The notes under the pieces were generated by a model. It was not told the DNA's origin. It saw only the letters and a program-made list of their open reading frames with translations, and ran no database searches. From assembly GCA_013316825.1 (NCBI GenBank), contig WSLY01000003.1, positions 62,001 to 126,000 on the forward strand: DNA of 64,000 nucleotides. Direction: 5' to 3'. This DNA is from Lachnospiraceae bacterium (lineage in GTDB: Bacteria > Bacillota > Clostridia > Lachnospirales > Lachnospiraceae). The position numbers were made by a program, and so were the translations under genes. Below, piece after piece: positions 24,393 to 33,351 of this stretch; position 1 is the first letter of the stretch; every line of letters starts with the position of its first letter.

Positions 24393-25394
24393 TTATACAA
24401 AAAGAAGATCATGATTTATGGTTTTGTAGAATAACTTCCGAAATTCCTCTATATTTTCCGCCTGCGCAAGCCCCCACATCATCTTGGTGACTACCGCCTC
24501 CAGCGTCATGTCATAGGCTTCCATCAACCCAAAATTCTCCTTTATCAGCTTCCCCACGCGGTATATCCCCATGTCGCTTCCCTCATGGGTAACTTGTGTC
24601 GCCGCCATCACCACCTTTCCCGCCTTCGTCCACCGCTCCACTTCTGCAAAAAAGGGAACCTCCCCATACTCCGGAAAGCCTCCCACCCCGAAGGATTCGA
24701 TTACCACGCCATCGTAAAAAGGAAACAGACGGCTTAAAATGGAAGCGTCCATACCGGGTATCAGCTTAAGCAAAAGCACTCTTTCATTTAAAGTATGGTA
24801 AAATAATGTCTCACCGCTTATCTTTTCCTTGTCCTCAATATAAAAAGTAATATGCCCCTCCCTGATGACCGCTATGGACGGATAATTGATGCTGGAAAAC
24901 GCATTATAGCTTTTGGAGCGTTCCTTTTTGGCGCGGGTTCCCGCAATGACGGCGCCGCCGAAGACAATATTGACGCCGTGCGCCCTGTCGTCTGAAGCAA
25001 AATGGAGACTGTCCAGCAGATTGGTGCGGGCGTCCGTCACAGGCAGGTCTATGGGCTTCTGCGCGCCTGTCACCACAATGGGCTTTTTGCTGTTCTGAAC
25101 CAGATAGGAAAGCGCCGCCGCCGAAAATGCCATGGTATCCGTCCCATGACATATCACAAAGCCATCATAGGCATCGTAGTGTTCCTCAATTACCGCCGCC
25201 ATTTTCAGCCAGTGCGCCCCCTCTATATTCGTGCTGTCCAGACTAAAAAGCTGACAGGTATCCACGCTGCAGAAAGCTTCGTATTCCGTCACATAATGAA
25301 GAAGCTTGTCCACGGCAAGCTGCGGGGAGAGCCCCTCTTTTGTATAGCCGCAGGCAATCGTCCCGCCGGTTGCAATCAGTAAAATTTTTTTCAT
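24393..25394 (-). CDS. ansA: L-asparaginase (type I-like)
   Basis: A 333-residue cytoplasmic amidohydrolase converting asparagine to aspartate and ammonia. Both catalytic threonine motifs are visible: LLIATGGTIACGYT near the N-terminus and VICHGTDTMAFSAAALS near residue 83-98. KPIVVTGAQKPI, DARTNLLDSL, and a later VVIESFGVGGFPE also match the family. No signal peptide is seen. The ATG overlaps the stop of the upstream MATE gene by four bases and has an AAAGGAG site inside that gene, so the two are translationally coupled. A related Glu-tRNA amidotransferase subunit is less likely because of length and motif spacing. Confidence 0.92.
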   Translation of the reverse strand: MKKILLIATGGTIACGYTKEGLSPQLAVDKLLHYVTEYEAFCSVDTCQLFSLDSTNIEGAHWLKMAAVIEEHYDAYDGFVICHGTDTMAFSAAALSYLVQNSKKPIVVTGAQKPIDLPVTDARTNLLDSLHFASDDRAHGVNIVFGGAVIAGTRAKKERSKSYNAFSSINYPSIAVIREGHITFYIEDKEKISGETLFYHTLNERVLLLKLIPGMDASILSRLFPFYDGVVIESFGVGGFPEYGEVPFFAEVERWTKAGKVVMAATQVTHEGSDMGIYRVGKLIKENFGLMEAYDMTLEAVVTKMMWGLAQAENIEEFRKLFYKTINHDLLFV

Positions 25395-26821
25395 ACCGCC
25401 GCTCCTTTCTTATCAAAGCCGTGTACCCAGTCCGAAAACAGATAATACCCAAGGTAAATCGCCGAGCTGATTGCCCATGTCAGCGGATATGCCCAGTAAA
25501 TATACGCAATTTCACCGGTAAGACGCATCACAAGGATAATATAAGCAATGCGCACCACGCACCAGACGGAAAGCATAATCACCATGGGAACAAACGCCTT
25601 TCCCGCGCCGCGGCAGACTGCCGCTATGGAATGGGAAAAGGCAAGCAGGAAATAAAACAGCGCCACCGTCCTTGCCTGCTGCACGCCAAACGCAATAACG
25701 CCCGTTGTTTTGTCGAAAATACCGATAAGCTGAGGCGCAAACACATAATATCCCGCACCGATTATCTCCGCCAGAAGCACGGCTGCAAGGATACTGAAGC
25801 GCGCACCTTTTTTAGCACGTTCATACTGTCTTGCCCCAAGGTTCTGGCTGATAAAAGTAGTAGCCGCCATATTAAAGCTTGTAATGGGAAGAAAAGCAAA
25901 CCCTTCTATTTTTGCATGGGTGCCGTAAGCAGCCATGGCAAGCTTGCCAAAGGAATTAATCCGGGACTGCACGATGACATTGGCAAACGCAATCACTGAA
26001 TTCTGGACTCCTGAGGGAAAGCCGTAACGGACAATTTCTACAAGCGTCGCCTTGTGGAACCGTATCTTTTTCCATTCCACCGTATAAATATTGCCCTTTT
26101 GCACCAAATGCATCATACAAAGCACGACGCTCGCCGCCTGCGAAATTACCGTCGCTGCCGCCGCCGACCAGACACCCCAGTGAAATGCGCCGATAAACAG
26201 CAAATCCAGCACAATGTTGAGAACAGAAGAAAAAATCAGATAATACAAGGGACGCCTGCTGTCACCCAGCGCATTCATAATGCTGCGGCAGATATTGTAC
26301 AATACCATCGCCAGCGCGCCCAGAAAATAATAGCGGAAATACTCCACGGCATCCGGCATCACCTCTGCATCTGTCTGCATCCATCTAAGGAAGGCAGGGG
26401 TAAACGCAACCCCCGTCACCGTCAGTACCACCCCGCTTGCAATACCAAACGCCAAAATCGTATGAACGGCACGGGAAATCTGCTCCTTGTCGCCCGCTCC
26501 GAAAAATTTGGAAATCACCACGCCGCCACCCATTGCCGTTCCCATAAAAAAACTTATCATCAAAAAAATCAACGTACCCGACGAAGTGACCGCGGCAAGC
26601 GCGTTCGTCCCCAAAAACTTGCCTACAATCAGCGCATCCGCCGTATTGTAAAGCTGTTGGAACACCTGACTCAAGAAAATAGGCAGCGCAAAGCCCAGCA
26701 TCAGGGAGTACGGATTGCCCTGCGTCATATCCTTTACATGGGAAGCGTCTCCCTTACCTGCATCTCTTTTGGAGGGTTCCCCTCCTCCGTCATATTTAAC
26801 GCCATTCCTTACGCGCAGCAT
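25391..26821 (-). CDS. MATE-family multidrug/solute efflux transporter
   Basis: About 476 residues with 12 predicted membrane helices in two six-helix halves; the first half begins NPYSLMLGFALPIFLSQVFQQLYNTADALIVGKFLG and the second is near YGFPSGVQNSVIAFANV. These are typical of the MATE family (cation-coupled export). I chose the ATG at 26821 because AAGGAG lies nine bases before it; a TTG seven codons earlier is also in frame. It starts 74 bases after nifU and overlaps ansA. Confidence 0.92.
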   Translation of the reverse strand: MLRVRNGVKYDGGGEPSKRDAGKGDASHVKDMTQGNPYSLMLGFALPIFLSQVFQQLYNTADALIVGKFLGTNALAAVTSSGTLIFLMISFFMGTAMGGGVVISKFFGAGDKEQISRAVHTILAFGIASGVVLTVTGVAFTPAFLRWMQTDAEVMPDAVEYFRYYFLGALAMVLYNICRSIMNALGDSRRPLYYLIFSSVLNIVLDLLFIGAFHWGVWSAAAATVISQAASVVLCMMHLVQKGNIYTVEWKKIRFHKATLVEIVRYGFPSGVQNSVIAFANVIVQSRINSFGKLAMAAYGTHAKIEGFAFLPITSFNMAATTFISQNLGARQYERAKKGARFSILAAVLLAEIIGAGYYVFAPQLIGIFDKTTGVIAFGVQQARTVALFYFLLAFSHSIAAVCRGAGKAFVPMVIMLSVWCVVRIAYIILVMRLTGEIAYIYWAYPLTWAISSAIYLGYYLFSDWVHGFDKKGAAV

Positions 26822-26895
26822 CTGCAGCACACTCCTTAGCAAAAAAATGAAGACTCCTGACTTTCAGCATAAGACAGAGCTGCAGATAAGTCAAA

Positions 26896-27294
26896 CTATT
26901 TTTCCTTTTGGGGATATTCCACATTGTTTTTATCACAATAATCCTTTACCGCCGCCTTGACAGCTTCCTCTGCCAGCACGGAACAGTGCAGCTTATGCGG
27001 CGGCAGACCGTCAAGCGCTTCCGCCACCGCCTGATTGGTTAACTGAAGAACCTCCGTCAGCGGCTTTCCTTTTATCATCTCCGTCGCCATCGAACTGGAA
27101 GCAATCGCGGAGCCGCATCCAAAGGTCTCAAATTTTACGTCCGACACAACGCCGCCGTCGATTTTCAGATATATTTTCATAATGTCGCCGCACTTGCTGT
27201 TGCCCGCCACGCCGACGCCGTCCGCGTCTGCAAGCTCCCCTGCATTTTGGGGATTGCGGAAATGCTCCATTACTTTTTCACTGTATAGTGCCAT
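26896..27294 (-). CDS. nifU: NifU/IscU-type Fe-S cluster scaffold
   Basis: About 132 residues from ATG 27294 (MALYSEKVMEHFRNPQNAG), preceded by AGGAGG. The three scaffold cysteines are in the expected places: NSKCGDIMKIYLKI, FETFGCGSAIASS and HKLHCSVLAEEA. The protein assembles a transient [2Fe-2S] cluster using sulfur from the NifS-type desulfurase two genes upstream. It lacks the C-terminal domain of long NifU proteins. It is probably the last sulfur gene of the metY operon. Confidence 0.94.
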   Translation of the reverse strand: MALYSEKVMEHFRNPQNAGELADADGVGVAGNSKCGDIMKIYLKIDGGVVSDVKFETFGCGSAIASSSMATEMIKGKPLTEVLQLTNQAVAEALDGLPPHKLHCSVLAEEAVKAAVKDYCDKNNVEYPQKEK

Positions 27295-27307
27295 AGGTTT
27301 TCTCCTC

Positions 27308-27703
27308 CTACCAATGCAGCTCACACTTACCGGTTGCCCCCTTAAAGTCCCAGCGCAAATAATACCTGTTTTTTGCGTCTAATTCCAATTTTCCTGAAGG
27401 AGACTGCCGGTTTAGTTTCAGCAGCTGCTGCTTTTTCTTATCCAGCAGAATCACCTCTACATTTCCTTTTGACAACTGCGCTTCCAAGGTAAACTCATAT
27501 GTTCTGCTTTCACGAAATCTTCCCACATACCTGACCCAGCCGGTACACGAATCCAAAGCTGCCTTGTGGACATTTCTGCCGCGGCGAAATACAAATAAAA
27601 TTGCAGCTATACTCTTTAACACTCCAAAACCCTTACAATACAGCAGATATACAAAGGCAACAACAACTGCAGTTAAGACTGCGGCATGTAACCATCCGCT
27701 CAT
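27308..27703 (-). CDS. Unrecognised single-helix membrane protein between nifS and nifU
   Basis: About 131 residues from ATG 27703 (MSGWLHAAVLTAV) with a GGAGG site; the frame is open 26 codons further upstream. One or two N-terminal hydrophobic helices (about 5-40) are followed by a soluble domain with SCTGWVRYVGRFRESRTYEFTL and KKQQLLKLNRQSPSGKLELD, probably beta-rich. I do not recognise a family. It lies 13 bases before nifU and is inside the Fe-S operon, so a link to cysteine or cluster metabolism is possible but unproven. Confidence 0.65.
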   Translation of the reverse strand: MSGWLHAAVLTAVVVAFVYLLYCKGFGVLKSIAAILFVFRRGRNVHKAALDSCTGWVRYVGRFRESRTYEFTLEAQLSKGNVEVILLDKKKQQLLKLNRQSPSGKLELDAKNRYYLRWDFKGATGKCELHW

Positions 27704-27804
27704 ACCTTTACCTCCGAAAGAATTTCTATTTGCTGCTCTGATTCTATCACGGAGAGCTTTTCTCTTCAAGCCACAGTTCATAAAATCGCCGGTGCTTCAT
27801 TCCG

Positions 27805-28989
27805 TTAAAGAATAAATCTTAATTTGCCGCTTATTTTCTCCTTCCACAAAGGGGAGAGATTTCTAAGACGTTCCACCGCCTTCGGTACAATCTTTAAAAT
27901 CTGTTCTACTTCCTCTTCCGTATTGTCCGCATCAAGGGAAAGACGCAGGGAGCCGTGCGCTATCTCGTGGGACCTGCCGATTGCAAGAAGCACATGGCTG
28001 GGCGCAAGAGATCCCGATGTACATGCCGAACCGGAGGAGGCGCAAATTCCCTCGTCATCCAACAGCAAAAGCAGGCTTTCTCCCTCGATGCCTTCAAAGC
28101 AGAAATTTACATTTCCCGGCAGTCTTTTGTCTGCATCGCCGTTCAGTACGGAATGCGGAATTTGGGAAAGTCCCTCTATCAGTCTGGTACGCAGTCTTAT
28201 CAGCCTTTCCTGCTTTTTCTGCCTGTCACGGCACGCTTCCTCCAGCGCCGCCGCCATGCCCATAACGGCGGGTACATTCTCTGTCCCTGCACGCTTTCCC
28301 CTCTCCTGCGCACCCCCTGCAATCAGGCTTTCCAATGCCATCCCGCGCCTTGCATAAAGCGCACCGATGCCCTTCGGTCCGTGAAATTTATGTGCCGACA
28401 AGGATAAAAAATCAATATTCTGCTCTTTTACATGAACAGGCAAATGCCCCACAGCCTGCACCGCATCCGTGTGGAACGGCACTTTCTTTTCGCGGCAGAC
28501 AGCGCCGATTTCCGTGACCGGTAAAACGGAACCAATCTCATTGTTTGCATACATAATCGTCACAAGACAAGTATCCTCCCTGACTGCCTCTGCCACTTGT
28601 TCGGGATAAACCATGCCGTTTTCATGCACCGGCAGCAATTCTACAATAAAGCCCTCTTTTTCCAGCTTCTGCAGGGTATGAAGTACTGCATGGTGCTCAA
28701 AAGCAGTAGATATCACATGCTTTTTCCCTTTTCTCTCCCCACTGTGGGCAGCAGAAAGAATTGCCTGATTATCCGCCTCGCTGCCGCCCGAGGTAAAATA
28801 AATCTCCTGCGGCAGCGCACCGATGCAGGCGGCTATACGCTCCCTCGCCGACCACAACGCCTCTGCCGCTTTCTGTCCTTCCCCATACAGGCTGGAAGGG
28901 TTGCCGAACCTTTCCCTCATATACGGCAGCATAGCTTCCATGGCTGTGCTGCTCATTCTTGTAGTTGCCGCGTTATCTGCATAAATCAT
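27805..28989 (-). CDS. nifS: Cysteine desulfurase (NifS/IscS type)
   Basis: A 394-residue PLP enzyme that removes sulfur from cysteine as a persulfide for Fe-S assembly. It starts MIYADNAATTRMS; the PLP lysine is in LSLSAHKFHGPKGIG (near residue 200), the histidine in STAFEHHAVL, and the catalytic cysteine in ICASSGSACTSGSLAPSH (near residue 325). Length and motif order are normal. It is followed by a small membrane protein gene and nifU, and preceded by cysK, the gene for cysteine synthesis. Confidence 0.95.
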   Translation of the reverse strand: MIYADNAATTRMSSTAMEAMLPYMRERFGNPSSLYGEGQKAAEALWSARERIAACIGALPQEIYFTSGGSEADNQAILSAAHSGERKGKKHVISTAFEHHAVLHTLQKLEKEGFIVELLPVHENGMVYPEQVAEAVREDTCLVTIMYANNEIGSVLPVTEIGAVCREKKVPFHTDAVQAVGHLPVHVKEQNIDFLSLSAHKFHGPKGIGALYARRGMALESLIAGGAQERGKRAGTENVPAVMGMAAALEEACRDRQKKQERLIRLRTRLIEGLSQIPHSVLNGDADKRLPGNVNFCFEGIEGESLLLLLDDEGICASSGSACTSGSLAPSHVLLAIGRSHEIAHGSLRLSLDADNTEEEVEQILKIVPKAVERLRNLSPLWKEKISGKLRFIL

Positions 28990-29046
28990 AACCTTGCTCC
29001 CTTCTGCCGCTTTCTGATTTTGAAACCGCCTGCCCCATCTATTCTG

Positions 29047-29077
29047 ATTCGGGCAGGGCTTTTGACACCCGAATCCT
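29047..29077. repeat. Hairpin repeat overlapping the cysK stop
   Basis: GATTCGGG (29047-29054) and CCCGAATC (29068-29075) form a perfect 8-bp stem. The segment 29056-29077 matches 31348-31369, upstream of metY, in 21 of 22 positions and overlaps the cysK stop codon. Confidence 0.6.
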
Positions 29078-30008
29078 ATTCTGCAAAAAGCGGCGTAGAA
29101 AGGTATCTGTCCCCCGTATCCGGCAGCAGTACCACAATCAGCTTTCCTTCATTTTCAGGTCTTTTTGCCAGCTCTATGGCGGCATGTGCCGCCGCGCCGG
29201 AGGAAATGCCCACCAATACCCCTTCCTTACGTCCAATCAGCCTGCCTGCGGCAAACGCATCCTCGTTGGATACGGTTATGATTTCGTCATATACTTCCGT
29301 ATTTAAAATCTTGGGGATAAAGCCTGCGCCGATGCCCTGAATTTTGTGCGCTCCCGCCACGCCGGTGGACAATACCGCAGAAGAAGCGGGTTCTACCGCC
29401 ACTATTTTTACCTGCGGCTTTTTTTGCTTCAAATATTCCCCCACGCCGGTGACGGTGCCTCCTGTGCCGACGCCCGCCACAAAAATGTCGACTGCGCCGT
29501 CCGTGTCCTCAAAAATTTCCGGACCCGTATGCTCGATATGCGCCTTGGGATTGGCTGGATTTTCAAACTGCCCGGGTATAAAGCTGTTCGGAATTTCCTT
29601 TGCCAGCTCCTCTGCCTTTGCAATCGCCCCCTTCATGCCCTTGCTCCCTTCCGTCAACACCAGCTCGGCGCCGTATGCTTTCATAAGCTGGCGGCGTTCC
29701 ACGGACATGGTTTCCGGCATCACAATGATAATGCGATACCCCCTTGCCGCAGCCACGGCTGCAAGCCCGATACCTGTATTGCCTGATGTCGGTTCAATGA
29801 TAACCGAACCTGCCTTCAGCGCGCCAAGACGCTCCACTTCATCGAGCATCGACTTCGCCACGCGGTCCTTGACAGAACCCGCCGGATTGAAATATTCCAG
29901 CTTTGCCGCCACCCTCGCCTTTAATCCAAACGCCTTTTCTATGTGCGTAAGCTCCAAAAGCGGTGTTTTTCCAATGAGCTGCTCCGCTGATGTATATATA
30001 TTTGCCAT
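29076..30008 (-). CDS. cysK: Cysteine synthase (O-acetylserine sulfhydrylase)
   Basis: A 310-residue PLP enzyme joining O-acetylserine and sulfide. The PLP lysine lies in [17 protein letters not shown] (near residue 45), the substrate loop is [12 protein letters not shown] (near 72), and the phosphate-binding loop is [12 protein letters not shown] (near 178); [13 protein letters not shown] follows. All are as expected for CysK. GGAGGAG precedes the ATG. It lies 18 bases after metY and 86 bases before nifS, supplying cysteine to the desulfurase. Confidence 0.96.
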   Translation of the reverse strand: MANIYTSAEQLIGKTPLLELTHIEKAFGLKARVAAKLEYFNPAGSVKDRVAKSMLDEVERLGALKAGSVIIEPTSGNTGIGLAAVAAARGYRIIIVMPETMSVERRQLMKAYGAELVLTEGSKGMKGAIAKAEELAKEIPNSFIPGQFENPANPKAHIEHTGPEIFEDTDGAVDIFVAGVGTGGTVTGVGEYLKQKKPQVKIVAVEPASSAVLSTGVAGAHKIQGIGAGFIPKILNTEVYDEIITVSNEDAFAAGRLIGRKEGVLVGISSGAAAHAAIELAKRPENEGKLIVVLLPDTGDRYLSTPLFAE

Positions 30009-30026
30009 GGTTTTCTCCTCCTTTTT

Positions 30027-31316
30027 TTACCCCTGCTGCACAGCCGCAAAACCGTGCTCCAAATCTGCAATAATATCGTCAATATGCTCCGTACCGACGG
30101 AAAGCCGGATGGTGCCGGGATAAATCTCCTGCTCTATAAGCTCCTGCTTCGTAAGCTGGGAATGCGTGGTGGTTGCCGGATGAATCACAAGGCTCTTCAC
30201 GTCCGCCACATTAGCAAGCAGGGAAAAAATCTGCAGATTGTCAATAAACCGATACGCCTCCTCTTGTCCCCCCTTGATATCGAATGTAAAAATAGAAGCC
30301 CCGCCGTTCGGAAAATATTTTTCATAAAGCGCATGGTCGGGATGCGCCGCAAGGGAAGGATGATGAACGCGCTCCACCAGCGGATGCCCCGCCAGATATG
30401 CCACCACCTTTTTGGTATTTTCTGCATGGCGCTCTAAGCGCAGGGACAAAGTCTCCACTCCCTGTAAAAGCAAAAATGCATTAAAGGGAGAAATCACCGC
30501 GCCGGTGTCGCGCAGCAGAATTGCCCGTATATAGGTGGCAAAAGCTGCCGGACCCGCCGCATCCACAAAGGATACGCCGTGATAACTGGGATTGGCGTCC
30601 GCAATGGCAGGATACTTCCCGCTCTTCTTCCAGTCAAACTTGCCTGAATCTATGATAATACCGCCCAGCGTCGTCCCATGTCCGCCAATGAATTTGGTGG
30701 CGGAATGTACCACGATATCAGCGCCGTGCTCAATAGGGCGAATCAGATAAGGTGTGCCAAAGGTATTGTCAATCACCAGCGGCAGACCATGCCTGTGGGC
30801 AATTTCTGCAATGGCGTCGATATCCGGAATATCACTGTTCGGATTCCCCAGCGTCTCCAGATAAACCGCCCTCGTATTTTCCCCAATAGCAGCCTCCACT
30901 TCCGTCAGGTCATGTACGTTTACAAAGGTTGTCGTGATGCCATAATGGGGAAGCGTATGCGCCAGCAGGTTATAGCTGCCTCCGTAAATGGTCTTTTGGG
31001 AAACGATATGCCCGCCGTCCGGCGCAAGCGCCTCGATAGCATAGGTGATAGCCGCCGCGCCTGAAGCCAGCGCAAGCGCCGCCACGCCGCCCTCTAACGC
31101 TGCCAGCCTTTTTTCCAGCACATCCTGTGTGGAATTTGTCAGTCTGCCATAAATATTGCCTGCATCCGCAAGTCCGAAGCGTGCCGCCGCATGTGCGGAA
31201 TTTTTAAACACATAGGAGGTTGTCTGGTAAATCGGCACCGCCCTTGAATCAGTTGCCGGGTCAGGCTGCTCCTGTCCCACATGTAATTGAAGCGTTTCAA
31301 ATTTGTACTTTCCCAT
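30027..31316 (-). CDS. metY: O-acetylhomoserine sulfhydrylase (MetY-type)
   Basis: A 429-residue Cys/Met-metabolism PLP enzyme, joining O-acetylhomoserine with sulfide to homocysteine. Motifs: FETLQLHVGQEQPDPATDSRAVPIYQTTSYVF at the start, PLVIDNTFGTPYLIRPIEHGADIV, and the PLP lysine in VHSATKFIGGHGTTLGG near residue 210. The C-terminal part ends VGTEHIDDIIADL. The long form (about 430) distinguishes it from the 380-residue MetB/MetC types. It is the first gene of the operon, directly behind the promoter that overlaps a 33-bp inverted repeat. Confidence 0.94.
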   Translation of the reverse strand: MGKYKFETLQLHVGQEQPDPATDSRAVPIYQTTSYVFKNSAHAAARFGLADAGNIYGRLTNSTQDVLEKRLAALEGGVAALALASGAAAITYAIEALAPDGGHIVSQKTIYGGSYNLLAHTLPHYGITTTFVNVHDLTEVEAAIGENTRAVYLETLGNPNSDIPDIDAIAEIAHRHGLPLVIDNTFGTPYLIRPIEHGADIVVHSATKFIGGHGTTLGGIIIDSGKFDWKKSGKYPAIADANPSYHGVSFVDAAGPAAFATYIRAILLRDTGAVISPFNAFLLLQGVETLSLRLERHAENTKKVVAYLAGHPLVERVHHPSLAAHPDHALYEKYFPNGGASIFTFDIKGGQEEAYRFIDNLQIFSLLANVADVKSLVIHPATTTHSQLTKQELIEQEIYPGTIRLSVGTEHIDDIIADLEHGFAAVQQG

Positions 31317-31347
31317 CCTGTTTTCCTCTTTTCCTTTTGTTTTGTTT

Positions 31348-31369
31348 GGGCTGTTGACACCCGAATCCT
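31348..31369. repeat. Repeat in the metY leader
   Basis: A 22-base segment (GGGCTGTTGACACCCGAATC and two more bases) matching 29056-29077 with one difference. It lies between the metY promoter and its start codon, and therefore in the mRNA leader. Confidence 0.6.
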
Positions 31370-31393
31370 GTTTTTTATGATTTGATTTCTGTC

Positions 31394-31434
31394 ATCTTAC
31401 TCCTATTAACCTACTTTGTCAATAGGTTAATAGG
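31394..31434 (-). promoter_or_regulatory. metY operon promoter overlapped by a 33-bp inverted-repeat operator
   Basis: On the minus strand TTGACA (31417-31422), 17 bases and TAAGAT (31394-31399) form the metY promoter. The perfect inverted repeat CCTATTAACCTA (31402-31413) / TAGGTTAATAGG (31423-31434), with a nine-base centre, covers the -35 and spacer. A protein bound there would block polymerase. The divergent Rrf2 gene makes its product the obvious candidate (inference). Confidence 0.75.
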
Positions 31435-31452
31435 ATTTTATTTTGGCAATAC

Positions 31453-31482
31453 TTGAATTACATAGTTGCCTTGCGTTATAAT
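31453..31482 (+). promoter_or_regulatory. Promoter of the Rrf2 gene
   Basis: TTGAAT (31453-31458), 18 bases, TATAAT (31477-31482). AATAGG directly at the -10 resembles a half-arm of the nearby operator, which may allow autoregulation. Confidence 0.6.
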
Positions 31483-31520
31483 AGGTTTTGGAAAATACTT
31501 GAGAAAGGCTGGAATATCAT

Positions 31521-31928
31521 ATGATTTCAACAAAAGGAAGATATGCTCTTCGTGTGATGCTTGATTTGGCGCAACAGGATACCGACAGCTTTATCCCGTT
31601 AGATGAAATCGCCGAAAGACAGGGCATTTCAAAAAAATATCTGGAGATTATCTTAAAGACACTTGTATCCGAAAAGCTGCTGCAGGGACTGCGCGGCAAA
31701 GGCGGCGGCTACCGGCTGACGCGCCGCCCTGCCGCATATACCGTCGGCGAAATTCTAACGCTGGCAGAAGGAAGCCTTGCAACCGTCGCCTGCCTGCAGG
31801 CAGGCGCGGAGCCTTGCGTAAGGCGGGACACCTGCCTCACGCTTCCCATGTGGCAGCAGTTCGACCAACTGGTGCATGACTTTTTCTTTCACATTACCTT
31901 GGAGGATTTGCTGAAGCCGCCTGCCTGA
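31521..31928 (+). CDS. Rrf2-family transcriptional regulator (IscR/CymR-like)
   Basis: A 135-residue winged-helix regulator: MISTKGRYALRVMLDLA, the recognition region IPLDEIAERQGISKKYLEIIL (about 25-45), and the wing GLRGKGGGYRLTR. Three cysteines at 91, 99 and 105 (spacing x7, x5) recall the [2Fe-2S] site of E. coli IscR (x5, x5), while CymR-type members lack them. It is divergent from the metY-cysK-nifS-nifU operon and likely represses it in response to cluster status or cysteine supply. Its 3' end overlaps the convergent capA gene by 35 bp. Confidence 0.9.
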   Translation: MISTKGRYALRVMLDLAQQDTDSFIPLDEIAERQGISKKYLEIILKTLVSEKLLQGLRGKGGGYRLTRRPAAYTVGEILTLAEGSLATVACLQAGAEPCVRRDTCLTLPMWQQFDQLVHDFFFHITLEDLLKPPA

Positions 31929-33345
31929 CACCGTATCTGCCGCCCTCCCCGCGGGTAATCACAAGCGGCTCTAAGGAATATGCCGTCACACGATATCCCG
32001 CGGCGGTGAGCGATACGGTAAACGCTGCCATACCGCCCTTAATACAGCTTTCCTCATCCTGCGCGCTGACATAATTGCCAATGGAATAATAGACTAACAT
32101 CTCGTGCCCATCCCCGTCCCGCAGCATTTCATAAGGCTGCAGGGCATGGGGATGAGAGCCTACTACCACGTCGGCTTTTCCTTCCAAAAACACCTGCGTC
32201 CACGTTTTCTGGAATTCGTCCGCTTCTTCCCCGTACTCCGTGCCCCAATGGGCAAACACAATCACAAAGTCCGCCTCTTCCCTCGCCTCCGTAAGCTCTC
32301 TGCCCACCCGCTCCTTGTCATCTAGCAGCGGCAGAATATAGGGATTGTCCTTTGGCGGTTTCAACCCGTTTGTGCCATAGGTGTAATTGAACAGTGCAAA
32401 GCGGATACCATTTCTGACAATTATCTCATAGGGGCAGCTTTCCGCGTCCTCTTTTGTCCGTATCCCCATACAGACGACGCCCCGCGAAGCAAAAAACTCT
32501 CTGGTAAAGTAGGCGCCCTCCGCTCCCCTGTCCAGCATATGATTGGTGGCGCAAGTCACCACGTCAAAACCTGCAGACACCAGCGCCTGCCCTGCCTGCA
32601 CCGGCGTGCCAAAGCGCGGATATCCTCCATACTGCGCCGGATTATCCACAAGCGGCGTCTCCTGATTTATCACTGCCACATCGCTTTTTGCAATGATATC
32701 CGTTATATTTTCATATAAAAAACCAAAATCCCCGTCATGGTTTAAAGCATACCGATAGATGGGCTCATGCAGCAGATTATCCCCAAATACCACAAAGGAG
32801 ACTGCCGTCTCCTCCTTGGTAAAGCCCCACTCATCCCACCGCCAGCGGCTCACTGTCCCATCCGGCGCGGTGAGAAAAAGCCTGTAAAAAGGCGCGCTCC
32901 CGCCGCCTGCCGCCATAACCGCCACATCCTGTCCAATATCCGAGGACATCCATTTGGATTTTATTTCCCCATTTCCATATTCATATACAAAAATATGCTG
33001 CGACCATTTTTTTTCATCCCGCTCCACCCAAAAAGGCTTACTGCCACCGTACCGCCCAATCCTCCAGCACAAAAGTATCAGCTCGTCCGCGCCGTCATTG
33101 TCAATATCACAGGATAACGCCGCCTGCACTTTTACACCCTTCGGCGAGTTCCACACGGGAGCGCCGCCGTATCTTACTTCTACGGCTCTGTCTGTCAGCA
33201 GAATTTCATAGCCTCCCGTGCCGTCAAAAAAAGAAGTCTCCTGCCACGAAACCCAGCGCGGCAGAAAAGCGCCGTTTTTCCACAAAAGATATAAAATGGC
33301 GCCGGTTATTACAGGCGCCATTATGATGACTGCTATTTTTTTCAT
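31894..33345 (-). CDS. CapA-family metallophosphatase-like protein
   Basis: A 483-residue protein with an N-terminal anchor helix. Residues 30-190 are strand-rich, with a calcium-loop-like DIDNDGADELI. The CapA/poly-gamma-glutamate domain runs from about residue 195 (VVFGDNLLHEPIY, VINQETPLVDNP, DVVTCATNHMLDRGAEG, FAHWGTEYGEEADEFQ, VVGSHPHALQPYE). The calcineurin-like metal motifs (GD.L, NxE, NH, HWG, GSHPH) are present. CapA proteins take part in polyglutamate capsule synthesis, but many homologs are of unknown role. The start lies six bases after the DUF3160 stop, so the two are an operon. Overlaps the Rrf2 gene convergently. Confidence 0.88.
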   Translation of the reverse strand: MKKIAVIIMAPVITGAILYLLWKNGAFLPRWVSWQETSFFDGTGGYEILLTDRAVEVRYGGAPVWNSPKGVKVQAALSCDIDNDGADELILLCWRIGRYGGSKPFWVERDEKKWSQHIFVYEYGNGEIKSKWMSSDIGQDVAVMAAGGGSAPFYRLFLTAPDGTVSRWRWDEWGFTKEETAVSFVVFGDNLLHEPIYRYALNHDGDFGFLYENITDIIAKSDVAVINQETPLVDNPAQYGGYPRFGTPVQAGQALVSAGFDVVTCATNHMLDRGAEGAYFTREFFASRGVVCMGIRTKEDAESCPYEIIVRNGIRFALFNYTYGTNGLKPPKDNPYILPLLDDKERVGRELTEAREEADFVIVFAHWGTEYGEEADEFQKTWTQVFLEGKADVVVGSHPHALQPYEMLRDGDGHEMLVYYSIGNYVSAQDEESCIKGGMAAFTVSLTAAGYRVTAYSLEPLVITRGEGGRYGVRQAASANPPR

Positions 33346-33351
33346 TTATCT

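Noticed and set aside
31317-31393. A possible SAM or T-box riboswitch before metY
   Set aside because: The leader is under 80 bases, without a T-box sequence, SAM-type helices or a terminator.
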